From: Methylobacterium sp. Leaf118
GTDB taxonomy: Bacteria > Pseudomonadota > Alphaproteobacteria > Rhizobiales > Beijerinckiaceae
Direction: 5' to 3'
DNA length: 64,000 nucleotides
NCBI RefSeq assembly: GCF_920984675.1
Contig: NZ_CAKLBV010000003.1
Coordinates: 1-64,000, forward strand
The notes below the pieces were generated by a model that saw only the letters and a program-made list of their open reading frames with translations, was not told the DNA's origin and searched no databases. Shown in pieces: positions 1 to 10,486 of the stretch. The position numbers and the translations under genes are program-made. The number at the start of each line of letters is the position of its first letter. Position 1 is the stretch's first letter.

Positions 1-87
1 CAGCTCGCTCTCCGGAAGCCGACGCAGACGGTCCGGCGTCTCAAGACCCTCGAGGATCGATGTGTCCGCTAGTGCCAATGCCTTCAC
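1..87 (-). CDS. dxs: Probable 5' end of 1-deoxy-D-xylulose-5-phosphate synthase (partial)
   Basis: An open frame runs from a GTG at 87 leftwards to the window edge, giving 29 residues. The segment from about residue 9, SILEGLETPDRLRRLPESEL, has the pattern of the extreme N-terminus of DXS (a leucine pair, a TP-x-x-LR-x-L stretch and an EL). DXS condenses pyruvate and glyceraldehyde 3-phosphate in the first step of the MEP isoprenoid pathway. Only this leader is visible and no catalytic residue can be checked. The start is chosen because it is the only start codon that opens this frame; no strong ribosome binding site precedes it. The call rests on family pattern recognition and could be wrong. 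Confidence 0.45.
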   Translation of the reverse strand, partial: MKALALADTSILEGLETPDRLRRLPESEL

Positions 88-408
88 CCGTCTATGTCTG
101 TGCGGTCGCGCCCTGAGGGCGGACCTCGAAGCCCGTCTCCGATCATGCGGACACGCAGGCTCCCGCTGTTCGCATCGGTCCCCGGGCGTACAGCCTGGAA
201 GACATCTCAACTGCCACCCTTACCGCGATCCGGTCACAGGATGCCATGATCTCACTGCAACAGCGGCGAAGCATTCAGAGGATTCGGGTGTCCCGGACCC
301 CTCGAAAGTTAAGGCGGCCCTGCGGTTTCGCGCGCTGAAGGGTTCCAATTATGGATGATGGGCCGCTTGATCAACATCGCGCCCCCGGCGAAGGCTGACC
401 ACCGCCCG
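88..408. other. Gene-free stretch, presumed divergent promoter region
   Basis: These 321 bases lie between the leftward dxs-like start and the small secreted protein. A 98-codon open frame from 62 to 358 crosses it, but its arginine- and cysteine-rich product has no domain, no signal peptide and overlaps the dxs-like start on the other strand. I see no tRNA, clear terminator or confident promoter. Confidence 0.4.
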
Positions 409-675
409 ATGATTCCCTTTCGCCGCACCCTCATTCCGGCCCTGGCCTTTCTCGGCGGACTCGCCGCCGCGCCGGCGATCGCCGCCGATGCCGGAACCCC
501 CGGGATCGGGCGGCGCCTCTGCCCGCAACCCGTGCGCTGCCGACGTCCGCCCGGTCCGCCGGATCGGGACGTGCGTCCCTTCGAAGGTTCGGTCCAGGGC
601 GCCCTCGGACGGCCCTGCGGGTTCCGCTGGCGCTACACGCCGTCCGGCCCCCGGCGGGTCCGGGTCTGCTTCTAG
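409..675 (+). CDS. Small secreted hypothetical protein
   Basis: An 88-residue protein starting MIPFRRTLIPALAFLGG, a classical Sec signal peptide with probable cleavage after AIA near residue 24. The mature part is about 64 residues, rich in Arg, Pro and Gly. It has three cysteines and ends in a G-F-R-W-R-Y / R-R-V-R-V-C-F pattern of the kind seen in small periplasmic proteins of Hyphomicrobiales. The ATG at 409 is preferred over the upstream ATG at 355 because it places the signal peptide at the N-terminus. The endonuclease gene follows 10 bases later. Function unknown. Confidence 0.5.
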   Translation: MIPFRRTLIPALAFLGGLAAAPAIAADAGTPGIGRRLCPQPVRCRRPPGPPDRDVRPFEGSVQGALGRPCGFRWRYTPSGPRRVRVCF

Positions 676-685
676 CGCGGGGCTC

Positions 686-1573
686 ATGGCGCATCGTCGG
701 CGATCCGCCCGTTGGGGCCTGATCCTTCTGGCCGTCCTGCCGGCGTCGGGAGCCCGCGCCGCCGAGGCGCCCCCCTGCCCGGCTCTGTTCGCGCAGGGCC
801 GCGCGCCCCTCCTCAGCAATCCGAAGCTCACGGAGCGCACCGTGCCGCTCTGCTTCGAGGCCTTCGCGATCCTGCATTCGGGCGTCGCGCGCGCGCCGCT
901 CTACGCCGCCGAGCGCCTGACCCGCCGGAGCGTCGCCGCCGCCCGACGGGTCGAGCGCGACGACGCGTTCCACGAAGAGGACCGCCTGCCCGAGGACGAT
1001 CGGGCGAGCCTGTCCGACTACACCCGGAGCGGGTTCGACCGCGGCCATCTCGCCCCGGCCGGCGACATGCCGAGCGCGGCCGCGCAGGCCGAATCGTTCA
1101 GTCTGGCCAACATCGTGCCGCAGAACCGCAGCGCCAACCGCAGCCTGTGGGCGGGCATCGAGGAAAGCGTCCGCCGCCTCGCCACCGAGCGCGGCGAGGT
1201 CTTCGTCGTCACCGGTCCGGTGTTCGAAGGCCGCTCCGTGGGCGCGATCAAGGGCCGGGTGCTCGTGCCCACGCATCTCTTCAAGGCGATCTACGACCCC
1301 CGTACCGGCGAGGCCGGCGCCTATCTCGCCCCCAACGAGGCCGGCGGCGAATGGCGGGCCGTCTCGATCGCGGCGTTGCGCGAGACCGCCGGGATCGACG
1401 CGTTCCCGGCCCTGTCCGAGGCGGACAAGGCCAAGGTCATGGATCTGCCCGAGCCTCGCGACTTCTCCCGGAACGAGGGGCGGCGCGACGAGTCCTTCGC
1501 GGGCTTCCTGAAAGCGCTGGCCTACGACGCCCTGCGCCGTCTCTGGCGCGAACTATTGCGCGCGATTTTCTGA
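686..1573 (+). CDS. DNA/RNA non-specific endonuclease, secreted
   Basis: A 295-residue protein of the beta-beta-alpha metal (NUC1/Serratia nuclease) family. An N-terminal hydrophobic segment followed by A-R-A-A-E marks a signal peptide, so it should act in the periplasm or outside the cell. The catalytic motif DRGHLAPAGDM is intact: the His is the general base. A downstream asparagine (N in FSLANIVPQNRSANR) would bind the single divalent metal. The family cleaves single- and double-stranded DNA and RNA without sequence preference. The ATG at 686 is chosen over an upstream in-frame start at 488 because only it gives the signal peptide. A likely role is nutrient phosphate scavenging or extracellular DNA turnover; no immunity gene is adjacent. 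Confidence 0.85.
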   Translation: MAHRRRSARWGLILLAVLPASGARAAEAPPCPALFAQGRAPLLSNPKLTERTVPLCFEAFAILHSGVARAPLYAAERLTRRSVAAARRVERDDAFHEEDRLPEDDRASLSDYTRSGFDRGHLAPAGDMPSAAAQAESFSLANIVPQNRSANRSLWAGIEESVRRLATERGEVFVVTGPVFEGRSVGAIKGRVLVPTHLFKAIYDPRTGEAGAYLAPNEAGGEWRAVSIAALRETAGIDAFPALSEADKAKVMDLPEPRDFSRNEGRRDESFAGFLKALAYDALRRLWRELLRAIF

Positions 1574-1591
1574 CCGGTCGACGAGGTTCCA

Positions 1592-1864
1592 ATGACCCGA
1601 GGCAAGGCCGCCCCGCCCTTCGTCCCCTTCGCGGACGATGCCTCCGTTCGCACGCTCTCGACCTTCTCGGTCGAGAACGGCGCGACCCGCATCGCGCTCC
1701 ACGGGTCCCTCGACATCACCCGGGATCGCGAGGGCCTGCGCAAGGCCAAGGCCCTCAAGGCCGTCCTCGACGCCGTGGTCTCGGCCCTGGAGGGGGAGAG
1801 TTTGCCGGACGCGGTTCCCGAGGAGCCGGAGGCGTCGACTCCGGTGAAGAACCCCTTCGCCTGA
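1592..1864 (+). CDS. Conserved hypothetical protein
   Basis: A 90-residue cytosolic protein 18 bases after the endonuclease. The core ALHGSLDITRDREGLRKAK followed by an amphipathic helix and a C-terminal TPVKNPF tail looks like a small family widespread in Hyphomicrobiales that has no assigned function. There is no signal peptide, membrane segment or catalytic motif. It precedes ettA on the same strand with a gap of about 210 bases. Confidence 0.6.
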   Translation: MTRGKAAPPFVPFADDASVRTLSTFSVENGATRIALHGSLDITRDREGLRKAKALKAVLDAVVSALEGESLPDAVPEEPEASTPVKNPFA

Positions 1865-2075
1865 CAGGGGGCGGACCCGCGTCGCGGAGGGTGCGCCCGG
1901 CCGTGCCGTCCTTGCTCCTGCCCGGCGGCCCTGATACTCGGACAGCACAATCTCAACCCGCGAGCGGACGGCGCCCCGCGCGGCGGCCCCAGTGGCCGGG
2001 CCCGCGCGAGACGGCACGCTTCCGCGAAGCCGCCGGAGCCCCGGCCCCGGTCCCCCATTTCAAGGACGAACGCAC

Positions 2076-3728
2076 ATGGCCCGCGAATTCATCTACCACA
2101 TGCGCGGTCTGACCAAGACCTATGTCGGGGGCAAGAAGGTCCTCGAGAACGTGAACCTGTCGTTCTACCCGGACGCCAAGATCGGCGTGCTCGGCATCAA
2201 CGGCTCCGGCAAGTCGACGCTGCTCAAGATCATGGCCGGCATCGACAAGGACTGGACGGGCGAGGGGTTCGTCGCGCAGGGCGCCCGGGTCGGCTACCTG
2301 CCGCAGGAGCCGCAGCTCGACCCCGACAAGAGTGTCCGCGAGAACGTCATGGAAGGCGTGGCCGAGAAGCAGGCCCTGCTCGACCGCTATAACGACCTCG
2401 CCATGAACTATTCCGAGGAGACCGCGGACGAGATGACCGCGCTCCAGGACAAGATCGAGGCGGGCAACCTCTGGGAGCTCGATTCCAAGGTCGATCAGGC
2501 CATGGAGGCCCTCGGCTGTCCGAGCGACGAGCAGCCGGTCGCGACGCTCTCGGGCGGCGAGCGCCGCCGCGTCGCCCTGTGCCGGCTGCTGCTGTGGGAG
2601 CCGGAACTGCTGCTCCTCGACGAGCCGACCAACCACCTCGACGCCGAGACGGTGAACTGGCTCGAAGGCCACCTCAAGCAGTATCCGGGCGCGATCCTGA
2701 TCGTGACCCACGATCGCTACTTCCTCGACAACGTCACGGGCTGGATCCTCGAACTCGATCGCGGCCGGGGGATTCCCTACGAGGGCAACTACTCGGCCTG
2801 GCTCGTGCAGAAGCAGAAGCGCCTGGAGCAGGAGGGCCGCGAGGACATGGCCCGCCAGCGCTCGATCGCCCGCGAGCAGGAGTGGATTTCGGCCTCGCCC
2901 AAGGCCCGGCAGTCGAAGTCGAAGGCGCGGATCACCCGCTACGAAGAGCTGGTGGCCAAGCAGAACAGCAAGGTCGATGCGGCGGCGCAGATCGTCATCC
3001 CGATCGACGAGCGGCTGGGCACCAACGTCATCGAGTTCGATCATCTCAACAAGGCGTTCGGCGACCGCCTGCTGATCGAGGATCTCTCGTTCAAGCTGCC
3101 GCCGGGCGGCATCGTCGGCGTGATCGGCCCGAACGGCGCCGGCAAGACCACCCTGTTCAAGATGATCACCGGCCAGGAGACGCCCGACGGCGGCCGCATC
3201 GAGGTCGGCGAGACGGTCAAGCTCGGCTATGTCGACCAGTCGCGCGACGCCCTCGATCCCAACGCCACCGTCTGGCAGGAGGTCTCGGGCGGCAACGACA
3301 TCATCTATTTCAACAAACGCGAGATCAATTCCCGGGCCTATTGCGCGGCCTTCGCCTTCAAGGGCGGCGACCAGCAGAAGAAGGTCGGGACGCTCTCGGG
3401 CGGCGAGCGCAACCGCGTGCATCTGGCCCGCACCCTCAAGGGCGGCGCCAACGTGCTGCTCCTCGACGAGCCGACCAACGATCTCGACATGGAGACCCTG
3501 CGGGCGCTCGAGGACGCGCTCGAGGATTACGCCGGCTGCGCCGTCATCATCAGCCACGATCGCTGGTTCCTGAACCGCATCGCGACCCATATCCTCGCCT
3601 TCGAGGGCGACAGCCATGTCGAGTGGTTCGAGGGCAACTTCTCGGATTACGAGACCGACAAGAAGCGCCGGCTCGGCACCGACTCGATCATCCCGAAGAA
3701 GCTGAAGTACAAGAAGTTCTCGCGCTGA
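2076..3728 (+). CDS. ettA: Energy-dependent translational throttle protein EttA
   Basis: A 550-residue soluble ABC-F ATPase, close to the family length. First nucleotide-binding domain: Walker [10 protein letters not shown], signature LSGGERRRV, Walker [13 protein letters not shown]. It is followed by a charged inter-domain linker with the [19 protein letters not shown] segment. Second domain: [27 protein letters not shown]. EttA binds the ribosomal E site and gates entry into elongation according to the ATP/ADP ratio. It is not a transporter; no membrane segment is present. The ATG at 2076 is chosen because [14 protein letters not shown] is the conserved EttA N-terminus; an upstream in-frame start at 1992 adds a non-conserved tail. 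Confidence 0.95.
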   Translation: MAREFIYHMRGLTKTYVGGKKVLENVNLSFYPDAKIGVLGINGSGKSTLLKIMAGIDKDWTGEGFVAQGARVGYLPQEPQLDPDKSVRENVMEGVAEKQALLDRYNDLAMNYSEETADEMTALQDKIEAGNLWELDSKVDQAMEALGCPSDEQPVATLSGGERRRVALCRLLLWEPELLLLDEPTNHLDAETVNWLEGHLKQYPGAILIVTHDRYFLDNVTGWILELDRGRGIPYEGNYSAWLVQKQKRLEQEGREDMARQRSIAREQEWISASPKARQSKSKARITRYEELVAKQNSKVDAAAQIVIPIDERLGTNVIEFDHLNKAFGDRLLIEDLSFKLPPGGIVGVIGPNGAGKTTLFKMITGQETPDGGRIEVGETVKLGYVDQSRDALDPNATVWQEVSGGNDIIYFNKREINSRAYCAAFAFKGGDQQKKVGTLSGGERNRVHLARTLKGGANVLLLDEPTNDLDMETLRALEDALEDYAGCAVIISHDRWFLNRIATHILAFEGDSHVEWFEGNFSDYETDKKRRLGTDSIIPKKLKYKKFSR

Positions 3729-3767
3729 GGCGTCCCCTCTCCCCTCTCGGGGGCGAGAGTCCCGTTC

Positions 3768-4988
3768 TCACCACCAGGCCTGCCCCGCCCCGAGCGGCGG
3801 CAGGCCGAGATGCGCGGCGAGCGAGGCGCCGATATCGGCGAAGCTGTCGCGCCGCCCGAGGGGGCCCGTCGCCAGCCCCGGCCCGAAGGCCAACACCGGC
3901 ACCTGCTCGCGGGTGTGCTCGGTCCCGGCCCAGGTGGGGTCGTTGCCGTGGTCGGCGGTGACGAGGGCGAGGTCGCCCGGCCGCAGAGCGGCCCGGATGT
4001 CGGGAACCCGCGCGTCGAAGGCTTCGAGTTCGGCGGCGTAGCCCGGCACGTCGCGGCGGTGGCCGTGTTCCGTGTCGAAATCCACGAGGTTGACGAAGAC
4101 GAGCCCGCCCTCGGGCAGGTCGGCGAAGGCCGATAGCGCCGCGTCGAGGCAGGCGGCGTTGCCCGAAGGCTTGATCTCGCGGCCGGTGGCCCGGTGGGCG
4201 AAGATGTCCCCGATCTTGCCGACGCTGACGAGGGCGCGGCCCGCCGCCGCCGCGACGTCGAGCAGCGTGTCGGCGGGGGGCGACACCGAAAAGTCCTTGC
4301 GGTTCCCGGTGCGGCGGAAGCCGGAGGCCGCGTCACCGAGGAAGGGGCGGGCGATCACGCGGCCGACCCGATAGGGGTCGCAGAGACGCCGCGCGATCCG
4401 GCAGGTGGCGTAGAGACGCTCCAGCCCGAAGGCCGTCTCGTGGGCGGCGATCTGGAAGACGCTGTCGGCCGAGGTGTAGCAGATCGGCCGGCCCGTCCGG
4501 ACATGCGCGTCCCCGAAGGTGTCGATGATCGCCGTGCCCGAGGCATGGCAATCGCCGAGAATGCCCGGAACGCCCACCTCTGCGCAGAAGGCGGCGATCA
4601 GCTCGGGCGGGAAGGCCGGGCGCGTGTCGGGGAAATGGCCCCAGGGCTCCGGAAGGGGCAGGCCGGCGATCTCCCAGTGGCCCGAGGGCGTGTCCTTGCC
4701 GGACGCCCGCTCGATCGCGTGGCCCCAAAGCGCCCGCGGCGGCTCCGAAGGCGACAAGCCCGGCGGGATGCGGCCCGTCGCCCCTTCGCAGGCGAGGCCG
4801 AGGCCGAGGGCGGCGAGGTTCGGCACGGCCAGGGGGCCCGCGCGAAGCCCGGCCCGGTCCCCGCGCCCGGCGGCGCAGGCTTCGGCGATGTGGCCGACCG
4901 TGTCGGCGCCGCGGTCGCCGTAGCGGGCGGCATCGGGGGCGCCCCCGATGCCGACGGAATCGAGGACGACGAGGAGGGCGCGGGCCAT
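3768..4988 (-). CDS. deoB: Phosphopentomutase
   Basis: A 406-residue enzyme of the alkaline phosphatase superfamily interconverting (deoxy)ribose 1-phosphate and 5-phosphate in nucleoside salvage. Metal-binding motifs are present: the N-terminal [14 protein letters not shown], a central [12 protein letters not shown] and the C-terminal [18 protein letters not shown]. The start [11 protein letters not shown] is conserved, so the ATG at 4988 is preferred to an upstream start at 5030. It lies 4 bases downstream of the ABC ATPase stop on the same strand, so the two may be co-transcribed. It converges on ettA. Confidence 0.95.
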   Translation of the reverse strand: MARALLVVLDSVGIGGAPDAARYGDRGADTVGHIAEACAAGRGDRAGLRAGPLAVPNLAALGLGLACEGATGRIPPGLSPSEPPRALWGHAIERASGKDTPSGHWEIAGLPLPEPWGHFPDTRPAFPPELIAAFCAEVGVPGILGDCHASGTAIIDTFGDAHVRTGRPICYTSADSVFQIAAHETAFGLERLYATCRIARRLCDPYRVGRVIARPFLGDAASGFRRTGNRKDFSVSPPADTLLDVAAAAGRALVSVGKIGDIFAHRATGREIKPSGNAACLDAALSAFADLPEGGLVFVNLVDFDTEHGHRRDVPGYAAELEAFDARVPDIRAALRPGDLALVTADHGNDPTWAGTEHTREQVPVLAFGPGLATGPLGRRDSFADIGASLAAHLGLPPLGAGQAWW

Positions 4989-4992
4989 CGGC

Positions 4993-6624
<1,632 letters not shown>

Positions 6625-6795
6625 CGGGCCCCGGCAGCGACATGCGGCCCGCCGAGGCCGAGACGCGGACCGGGCGGGACGGTGGGTTATAGCGCGCGAG
6701 CCGGAACACGCGAATCGTCCCCGCGGACACGAAATCCGACGATGCTGCGTTGCACCAACTACGCAAGGCGCGCCGAGGGCCCTAGATGAACGCCC

Positions 6796-7713
6796 GTGCT
6801 TCGCTTTTGTCTCGCCCTCTTGCCGGCCGCCGCCCTCCTGATGCTCGGCGCCCCGGCCCATGCCACGACCTCGCCCGACAGCGAGACCGTCGAGCAGGCG
6901 CTCTGCCGTCTGATCGAGGGCGCAGCGAAGGCACGCAGCCTGCCGGTGCCCTTCCTGACGCGGCTGATCTGGCGCGAGAGCAGCTTCCGCGTGGGCGTCG
7001 TGAGCCCTGCGGGCGCGCAGGGGGTCGCGCAGTTCATGCCTGGCACCGCGCGGGAGCGCGGCCTCACCGATCCGTTCGACCCCGAGCAGGCGATCCCCCA
7101 CGCCGCCCATTTCCTCGCGGACCTGAAGCGGCAGTTCGGCAATCTCGGGCTGGCGGCGGCGGCCTATAATGGCGGGCCGGGCCGCGTCTCGTCCTGGCTT
7201 GCGGGCTCGGGCGGGCTGCCCGCCGAGACCCGGGCCTACGTCATCGCCATCACCGGCCGCCCGGCGGAGGATTGGCGCGCGACCCCGTCGGTCGAGATGC
7301 CGGAGGGACCGGCGTCCCGCGAGGGCAAGGCGGCGGACAAACCCTCCGAGACGCCGGCCCCGCTCGAGGCCGAGACGCAGAACTGCCTTCAGGTCACGGC
7401 GGCCCTGCGCATCCCCGCGCGGGGCGACCGCTTCGCCCTGCCGATCGAGGGCGGCCCGGCGGCCCCCTGGGGCATCCAGCTCGCGGGCAACTTCTCCAAA
7501 TCCCTGGCGCTGGCAAGCTTCCAGCGGGCCCGATCGCGCTATGCCGGCGTGATCGGCGAGGTGCGGCCGATGATCATCGGAACCCGCCTGCGCTTCCGCG
7601 GCTCCCGCGCCTTCTACCGCGTCCGGATTCCCGCCGAGAGCCGCGCCGCCGCCGACGGCCTGTGCCAGAAGATCCGCGCCGTCGGCGGCGCCTGCATCGT
7701 GCTGCGAACATGA
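6796..7713 (+). CDS. Lytic transglycosylase (SLT fold) with C-terminal SPOR domain
   Basis: A 305-residue exported peptidoglycan enzyme. Residues 1-23 are a signal peptide (cleavage after AHA). The SLT domain spans roughly residues 35-150: catalytic Glu in LIWRESSF, then GAQGVAQFMPGTA and LAAAAYNGGPGRV. After a proline/alanine-rich linker, residues about 215-305 form a SPOR-type repeat (PWGIQLAGNFSKSLALASF ... YRVRIPAES), which in this family binds denuded septal glycan. It probably acts at the division site, cleaving the MurNAc-GlcNAc bond. The GTG at 6796 is the only start giving the signal peptide. It is divergent from the ABC ATPase gene with a gap of about 170 bases. Confidence 0.88.
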   Translation: MLRFCLALLPAAALLMLGAPAHATTSPDSETVEQALCRLIEGAAKARSLPVPFLTRLIWRESSFRVGVVSPAGAQGVAQFMPGTARERGLTDPFDPEQAIPHAAHFLADLKRQFGNLGLAAAAYNGGPGRVSSWLAGSGGLPAETRAYVIAITGRPAEDWRATPSVEMPEGPASREGKAADKPSETPAPLEAETQNCLQVTAALRIPARGDRFALPIEGGPAAPWGIQLAGNFSKSLALASFQRARSRYAGVIGEVRPMIIGTRLRFRGSRAFYRVRIPAESRAAADGLCQKIRAVGGACIVLRT

Positions 7714-7799
7714 CCCCGGAGCTCGCCGGCCGCCCTGGCCGCTTTCGCCTCGGCTCGGCCATGAATCCGCCGTGCGCGCCACGTCAATCTTAGGACGAC

Positions 7800-8705
7800 A
7801 TGATCAAAGCGTTCGTCTCCCTCGTCTCGCTGATCTGCCTCGGCCTCGTCGCCCTGGGCCTGAGCGGCTGTTCGCCGCTGGCGCTGTTCGATGCGCTGGG
7901 CCCCCGCGACAAGGGCGGCCGCCTCGCCCTGCGCGACGCCGCCTACGGCGCGGACCCGCGCCAGCGCCTCGACGTGTTCGTGCCGAGCGTGCCCCTGGTG
8001 AAGGCGCCGGTGCTGGTGTTCTTCTACGGCGGCTCGTGGAACAGCGGCAGCAAGGACGATTACGCCTTCGTCGCCCAGGCCTTCGCGGCGCAGGGCTTCG
8101 TGACCGTGCTGCCGGATTACCGTCTCTTCCCGCAATCGCGATTCCCCGATTTCCTCGAGGACGGCGCGGCGGCGATCGCCTGGGTCCGCGACAACATCGC
8201 TGCCCATGGCGGTGATCCGAACCGGATCGTGCTCGCGGGCCATTCGGCGGGGGCCTACAACGCCGCCATGCTCGGGCTCGATCCGGAATACCTGCGCCGG
8301 GCCGGCGTCGATCCGCGCTCGATCCGGGCGGTGGCCGGCCTCTCGGGACCCTACGATTTCCTGCCCTTCGACCAGCGGACCTCGATCGACGTGTTCGGGC
8401 AGGCGCCCGACGCCAAGGCGACCCAGCCGGTCACCTTCGCGGGCTCCCATTCCCCGCCGACCTTCCTGGCCACCGGCGACGCCGACACCGTGGTGCGCCC
8501 CTTCAACACCGAGAGCCTCGCCGGCCGCCTGCGCAGTGCCCGCGTCCCGGTGCAGGAGCGGGTCTATCCCGGCCTCGACCACGCCGACACGCTGCTCGCC
8601 CTCTCGGTCACGTTCCGCCGCAAGGCCCCGGTGCTCGCCGAGATGAGCGCCTTCCTCCACCAGCATGCCAACGCCCGGCGCCTGACGACACTGACGATGC
8701 ACTGA
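7800..8705 (+). CDS. Alpha/beta hydrolase (esterase), predicted lipoprotein
   Basis: A 301-residue serine hydrolase. The N-terminus ends in a lipobox (L-S-G-C at about residues 21-24), so it is probably anchored in the outer leaflet of the inner membrane or in the outer membrane. The oxyanion region is FFYGGSWNSGSK (an HGG-like loop with Tyr in place of His), the nucleophile elbow is GHSAGAYN, and the catalytic Asp and His lie in ATGDADTVV and GLDHADT. This matches the carboxylesterase/acetyl-esterase group. The ATG at 7800 is preceded by AGGACGA. Substrate unknown. Confidence 0.85.
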   Translation: MIKAFVSLVSLICLGLVALGLSGCSPLALFDALGPRDKGGRLALRDAAYGADPRQRLDVFVPSVPLVKAPVLVFFYGGSWNSGSKDDYAFVAQAFAAQGFVTVLPDYRLFPQSRFPDFLEDGAAAIAWVRDNIAAHGGDPNRIVLAGHSAGAYNAAMLGLDPEYLRRAGVDPRSIRAVAGLSGPYDFLPFDQRTSIDVFGQAPDAKATQPVTFAGSHSPPTFLATGDADTVVRPFNTESLAGRLRSARVPVQERVYPGLDHADTLLALSVTFRRKAPVLAEMSAFLHQHANARRLTTLTMH

Positions 8706-8720
8706 CCGGCGCCGGGCCCG

Positions 8721-9146
8721 TCAGCTGGCAGGCATCACATCCGGCGGGATTGGCCGCGGCCGCCGGTCCGGCCCGATGGCGACGAAGCTGAACAGCCCCT
8801 CGGTCACCTTCACGGTCAGCTCGCCCTCGCGCTCCCGGCGCCAGACCTCGACCTGGATCGCCATCGAGCTGCGTCCGATGCGCACGATCCAGGCATAGAT
8901 GCTGACCTCGTCGCCGACGAAGACCGGGCGATGGAAGGTCATGGCCTCCACCGAGATCGTGGCGCAGCGGCCCCGGGCGCGCCGGGCGGCGACGTTGCCG
9001 GCCGCGAGATCCATCTGGGCCATCAGCCAGCCGCCGAAAATGTCGCCCGCCGGGTTGGTGTCGGCGGGCATCGCGATGGTGCGGATCACCGGCGATCCCC
9101 GATCCGTCGGGGGGGCGGCGGCGGCACCGGTCATTTCGGTCGTCAT
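8721..9146 (-). CDS. yciA: Acyl-CoA thioesterase, YciA type
   Basis: A 141-residue single hotdog-fold enzyme. The motif ADTNPAGDIFGGWLMAQMD carries the catalytic Asp and the loop that covers the CoA thioester, and GRCATISVEAMTFHRPVFVGDEV follows as in YciA. The family hydrolyses a broad range of acyl-CoAs to free CoA. It converges with the esterase gene, with 15 bases between the stop codons, and is divergent from the peptidase gene at 9341. Confidence 0.9.
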   Translation of the reverse strand: MTTEMTGAAAAPPTDRGSPVIRTIAMPADTNPAGDIFGGWLMAQMDLAAGNVAARRARGRCATISVEAMTFHRPVFVGDEVSIYAWIVRIGRSSMAIQVEVWRREREGELTVKVTEGLFSFVAIGPDRRPRPIPPDVMPAS

Positions 9147-9340
9147 GGGTGAGGTGCGCTCCGGACTCGTTCGTGATTCGAGCCTAGCAGCCTCCGTGCC
9201 CGGCCACAGGCGCGCCGCCCCCCGGAGTCTTTCATTCGATTGCGAGTGAAGCCGTTAACCGATCTTTAACCTTCCGATTGCCCTGCCCCGCCGCCTGTGA
9301 GAGCTTCCTTAACGAGAGCTTAAGGGTTCGGGTCGGGTCC

Positions 9341-9997
9341 ATGCGTATCGAGTTCGCCCAGCGTCGCTTCGCCTCCCGCCGCACGACGTCCCGTGCCGGC
9401 CTCGCCCTCGCCGCGTTCCTGGCCTGCGGTCTCGCCGCCCCGGAGGCTGCGGCCCAGCCGCTTCCCGCCATCGGACCGTCGGCCGCCACCACCGGCGCGG
9501 CCCGCCCGATCGCCGCCTGGGCCGAGTTCTGCGAGCGTTATCCCGCTGAGTGCGCTGTCGATCGCACCGAGGCCGCCGCCGTCACCCTGACGCCGGCGCT
9601 GTGGCAAACGATCAACGCGGTCAATCGCCGGATCAACCGGTCGGTCGAGGCGGTGACCGACCTGCAGCATTGGCGCTCCGCCGACCGCTGGGACCTCGCC
9701 GAGGATGGTCGTGGGGATTGCGAGGACTTCCAGCTCCTGAAGCGGCGCTCCCTCGTTCAGGCCGGTGTGCCGCGCCGGGCGATGCGCATGACCGTGGTGA
9801 TCGACGAGAAGGGCGAGGGCCATGCCGTGCTCACCATCGTGACCAACCGCGGCGACCTCGTGCTCGACAACAAGACCAGCGTGGTCCTGCCCTGGACCCA
9901 GACCGGCTACACCTTCGTCAAGCGCGAGAGCCAGGATGCGGTGGGCTGGGTCGCCCTCGGGCGCGACGCCTCGCCGGTCACGGCCGCGAATCGCTGA
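9341..9997 (+). CDS. Bacterial transglutaminase-like cysteine peptidase (LapG family fold)
   Basis: A 218-residue exported protein. A signal peptide (about residues 1-38, ending A-A-A-Q) precedes the BTLCP domain. The catalytic triad is visible: Cys in GRGDCEDFQ, His in GEGHAVLTI and Asp in LVLDNKT. LapG, the best-known member, is a periplasmic protease that releases large biofilm adhesins when c-di-GMP is low. Many Hyphomicrobiales encode several relatives of unknown target. The ATG at 9341 gives the signal peptide; an upstream start at 9278 does not. The FIST sensor/kinase and GGDEF-EAL genes lie 1-4 kb away, but no LapD-like receptor or LapA-like adhesin is in the window, so a link to c-di-GMP is inference. 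Confidence 0.8.
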   Translation: MRIEFAQRRFASRRTTSRAGLALAAFLACGLAAPEAAAQPLPAIGPSAATTGAARPIAAWAEFCERYPAECAVDRTEAAAVTLTPALWQTINAVNRRINRSVEAVTDLQHWRSADRWDLAEDGRGDCEDFQLLKRRSLVQAGVPRRAMRMTVVIDEKGEGHAVLTIVTNRGDLVLDNKTSVVLPWTQTGYTFVKRESQDAVGWVALGRDASPVTAANR

Positions 9998-10138
9998 CGA
10001 AGGCGTCCCGGATCGGGACCGGACCGACCCTCCGCGCGTTAGACCGGCTTAACGGGTCGGCAGCCAAGGTTGACGGAAGGTTTCCGCGGCCGCCGCACGT
10101 TCCCGGAAACGCCCGTCCTGCCAACGGTTCGCCGTCCC

Positions 10139-10456
10139 ATGCGCCGCGTCCTCCTGCTCGCTGCCCTCGCCTCGCTCGCCGCGCTTCCCGCCCAGGCGGA
10201 GAGCGTGGCCGTGACGCGTCACGCCGCGTGGCAGGCCTGCCTCGACGAGGCCTTCGCGGATCAGGCCCGCACCATGAGCCGTAGCTACGCGGCGACCAAG
10301 GCGGTCGCCACCTGCCGCGAGCCCGAGAACGCCTATCTGGCGGCGCTCTCGACCTCGCCCCTGCTCGACGGCGAAGACGTCGCCCGCATCCGCCCGGACC
10401 TCGTCGCCCGCGCCCGCAGCCGCCTGATCGGGCTGCCGCGGCTCAGCGCCCTGTAG
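10139..10456 (+). CDS. Small secreted hypothetical protein
   Basis: A 105-residue protein with a clear signal peptide (MRRVLLLAALASLAALPAQA). The mature domain is mostly helical, with two cysteines (WQACLDEAF and VATCREPE) that could form a disulfide. I do not recognise a family. The ATG at 10139 is chosen because the longer reading from 10070 buries the signal sequence. It converges on the hybrid kinase gene, with 30 bases between stops. Confidence 0.6.
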   Translation: MRRVLLLAALASLAALPAQAESVAVTRHAAWQACLDEAFADQARTMSRSYAATKAVATCREPENAYLAALSTSPLLDGEDVARIRPDLVARARSRLIGLPRLSAL

Positions 10457-10486
10457 GGCGTCGACCGGGAGGACCGCTTTCGCCGC

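Noticed and set aside
62..358. 98-codon rightward open frame
   Set aside because: No signal peptide or domain, composition like antisense GC-rich noise, and it overlaps the probable dxs start on the other strand.
6703..6752. GGAAC at 6703 upstream of the transglycosylase as a possible EcfG promoter
   Set aside because: The next CGTT lies about 40 bases away, outside the 16-17 base spacing.
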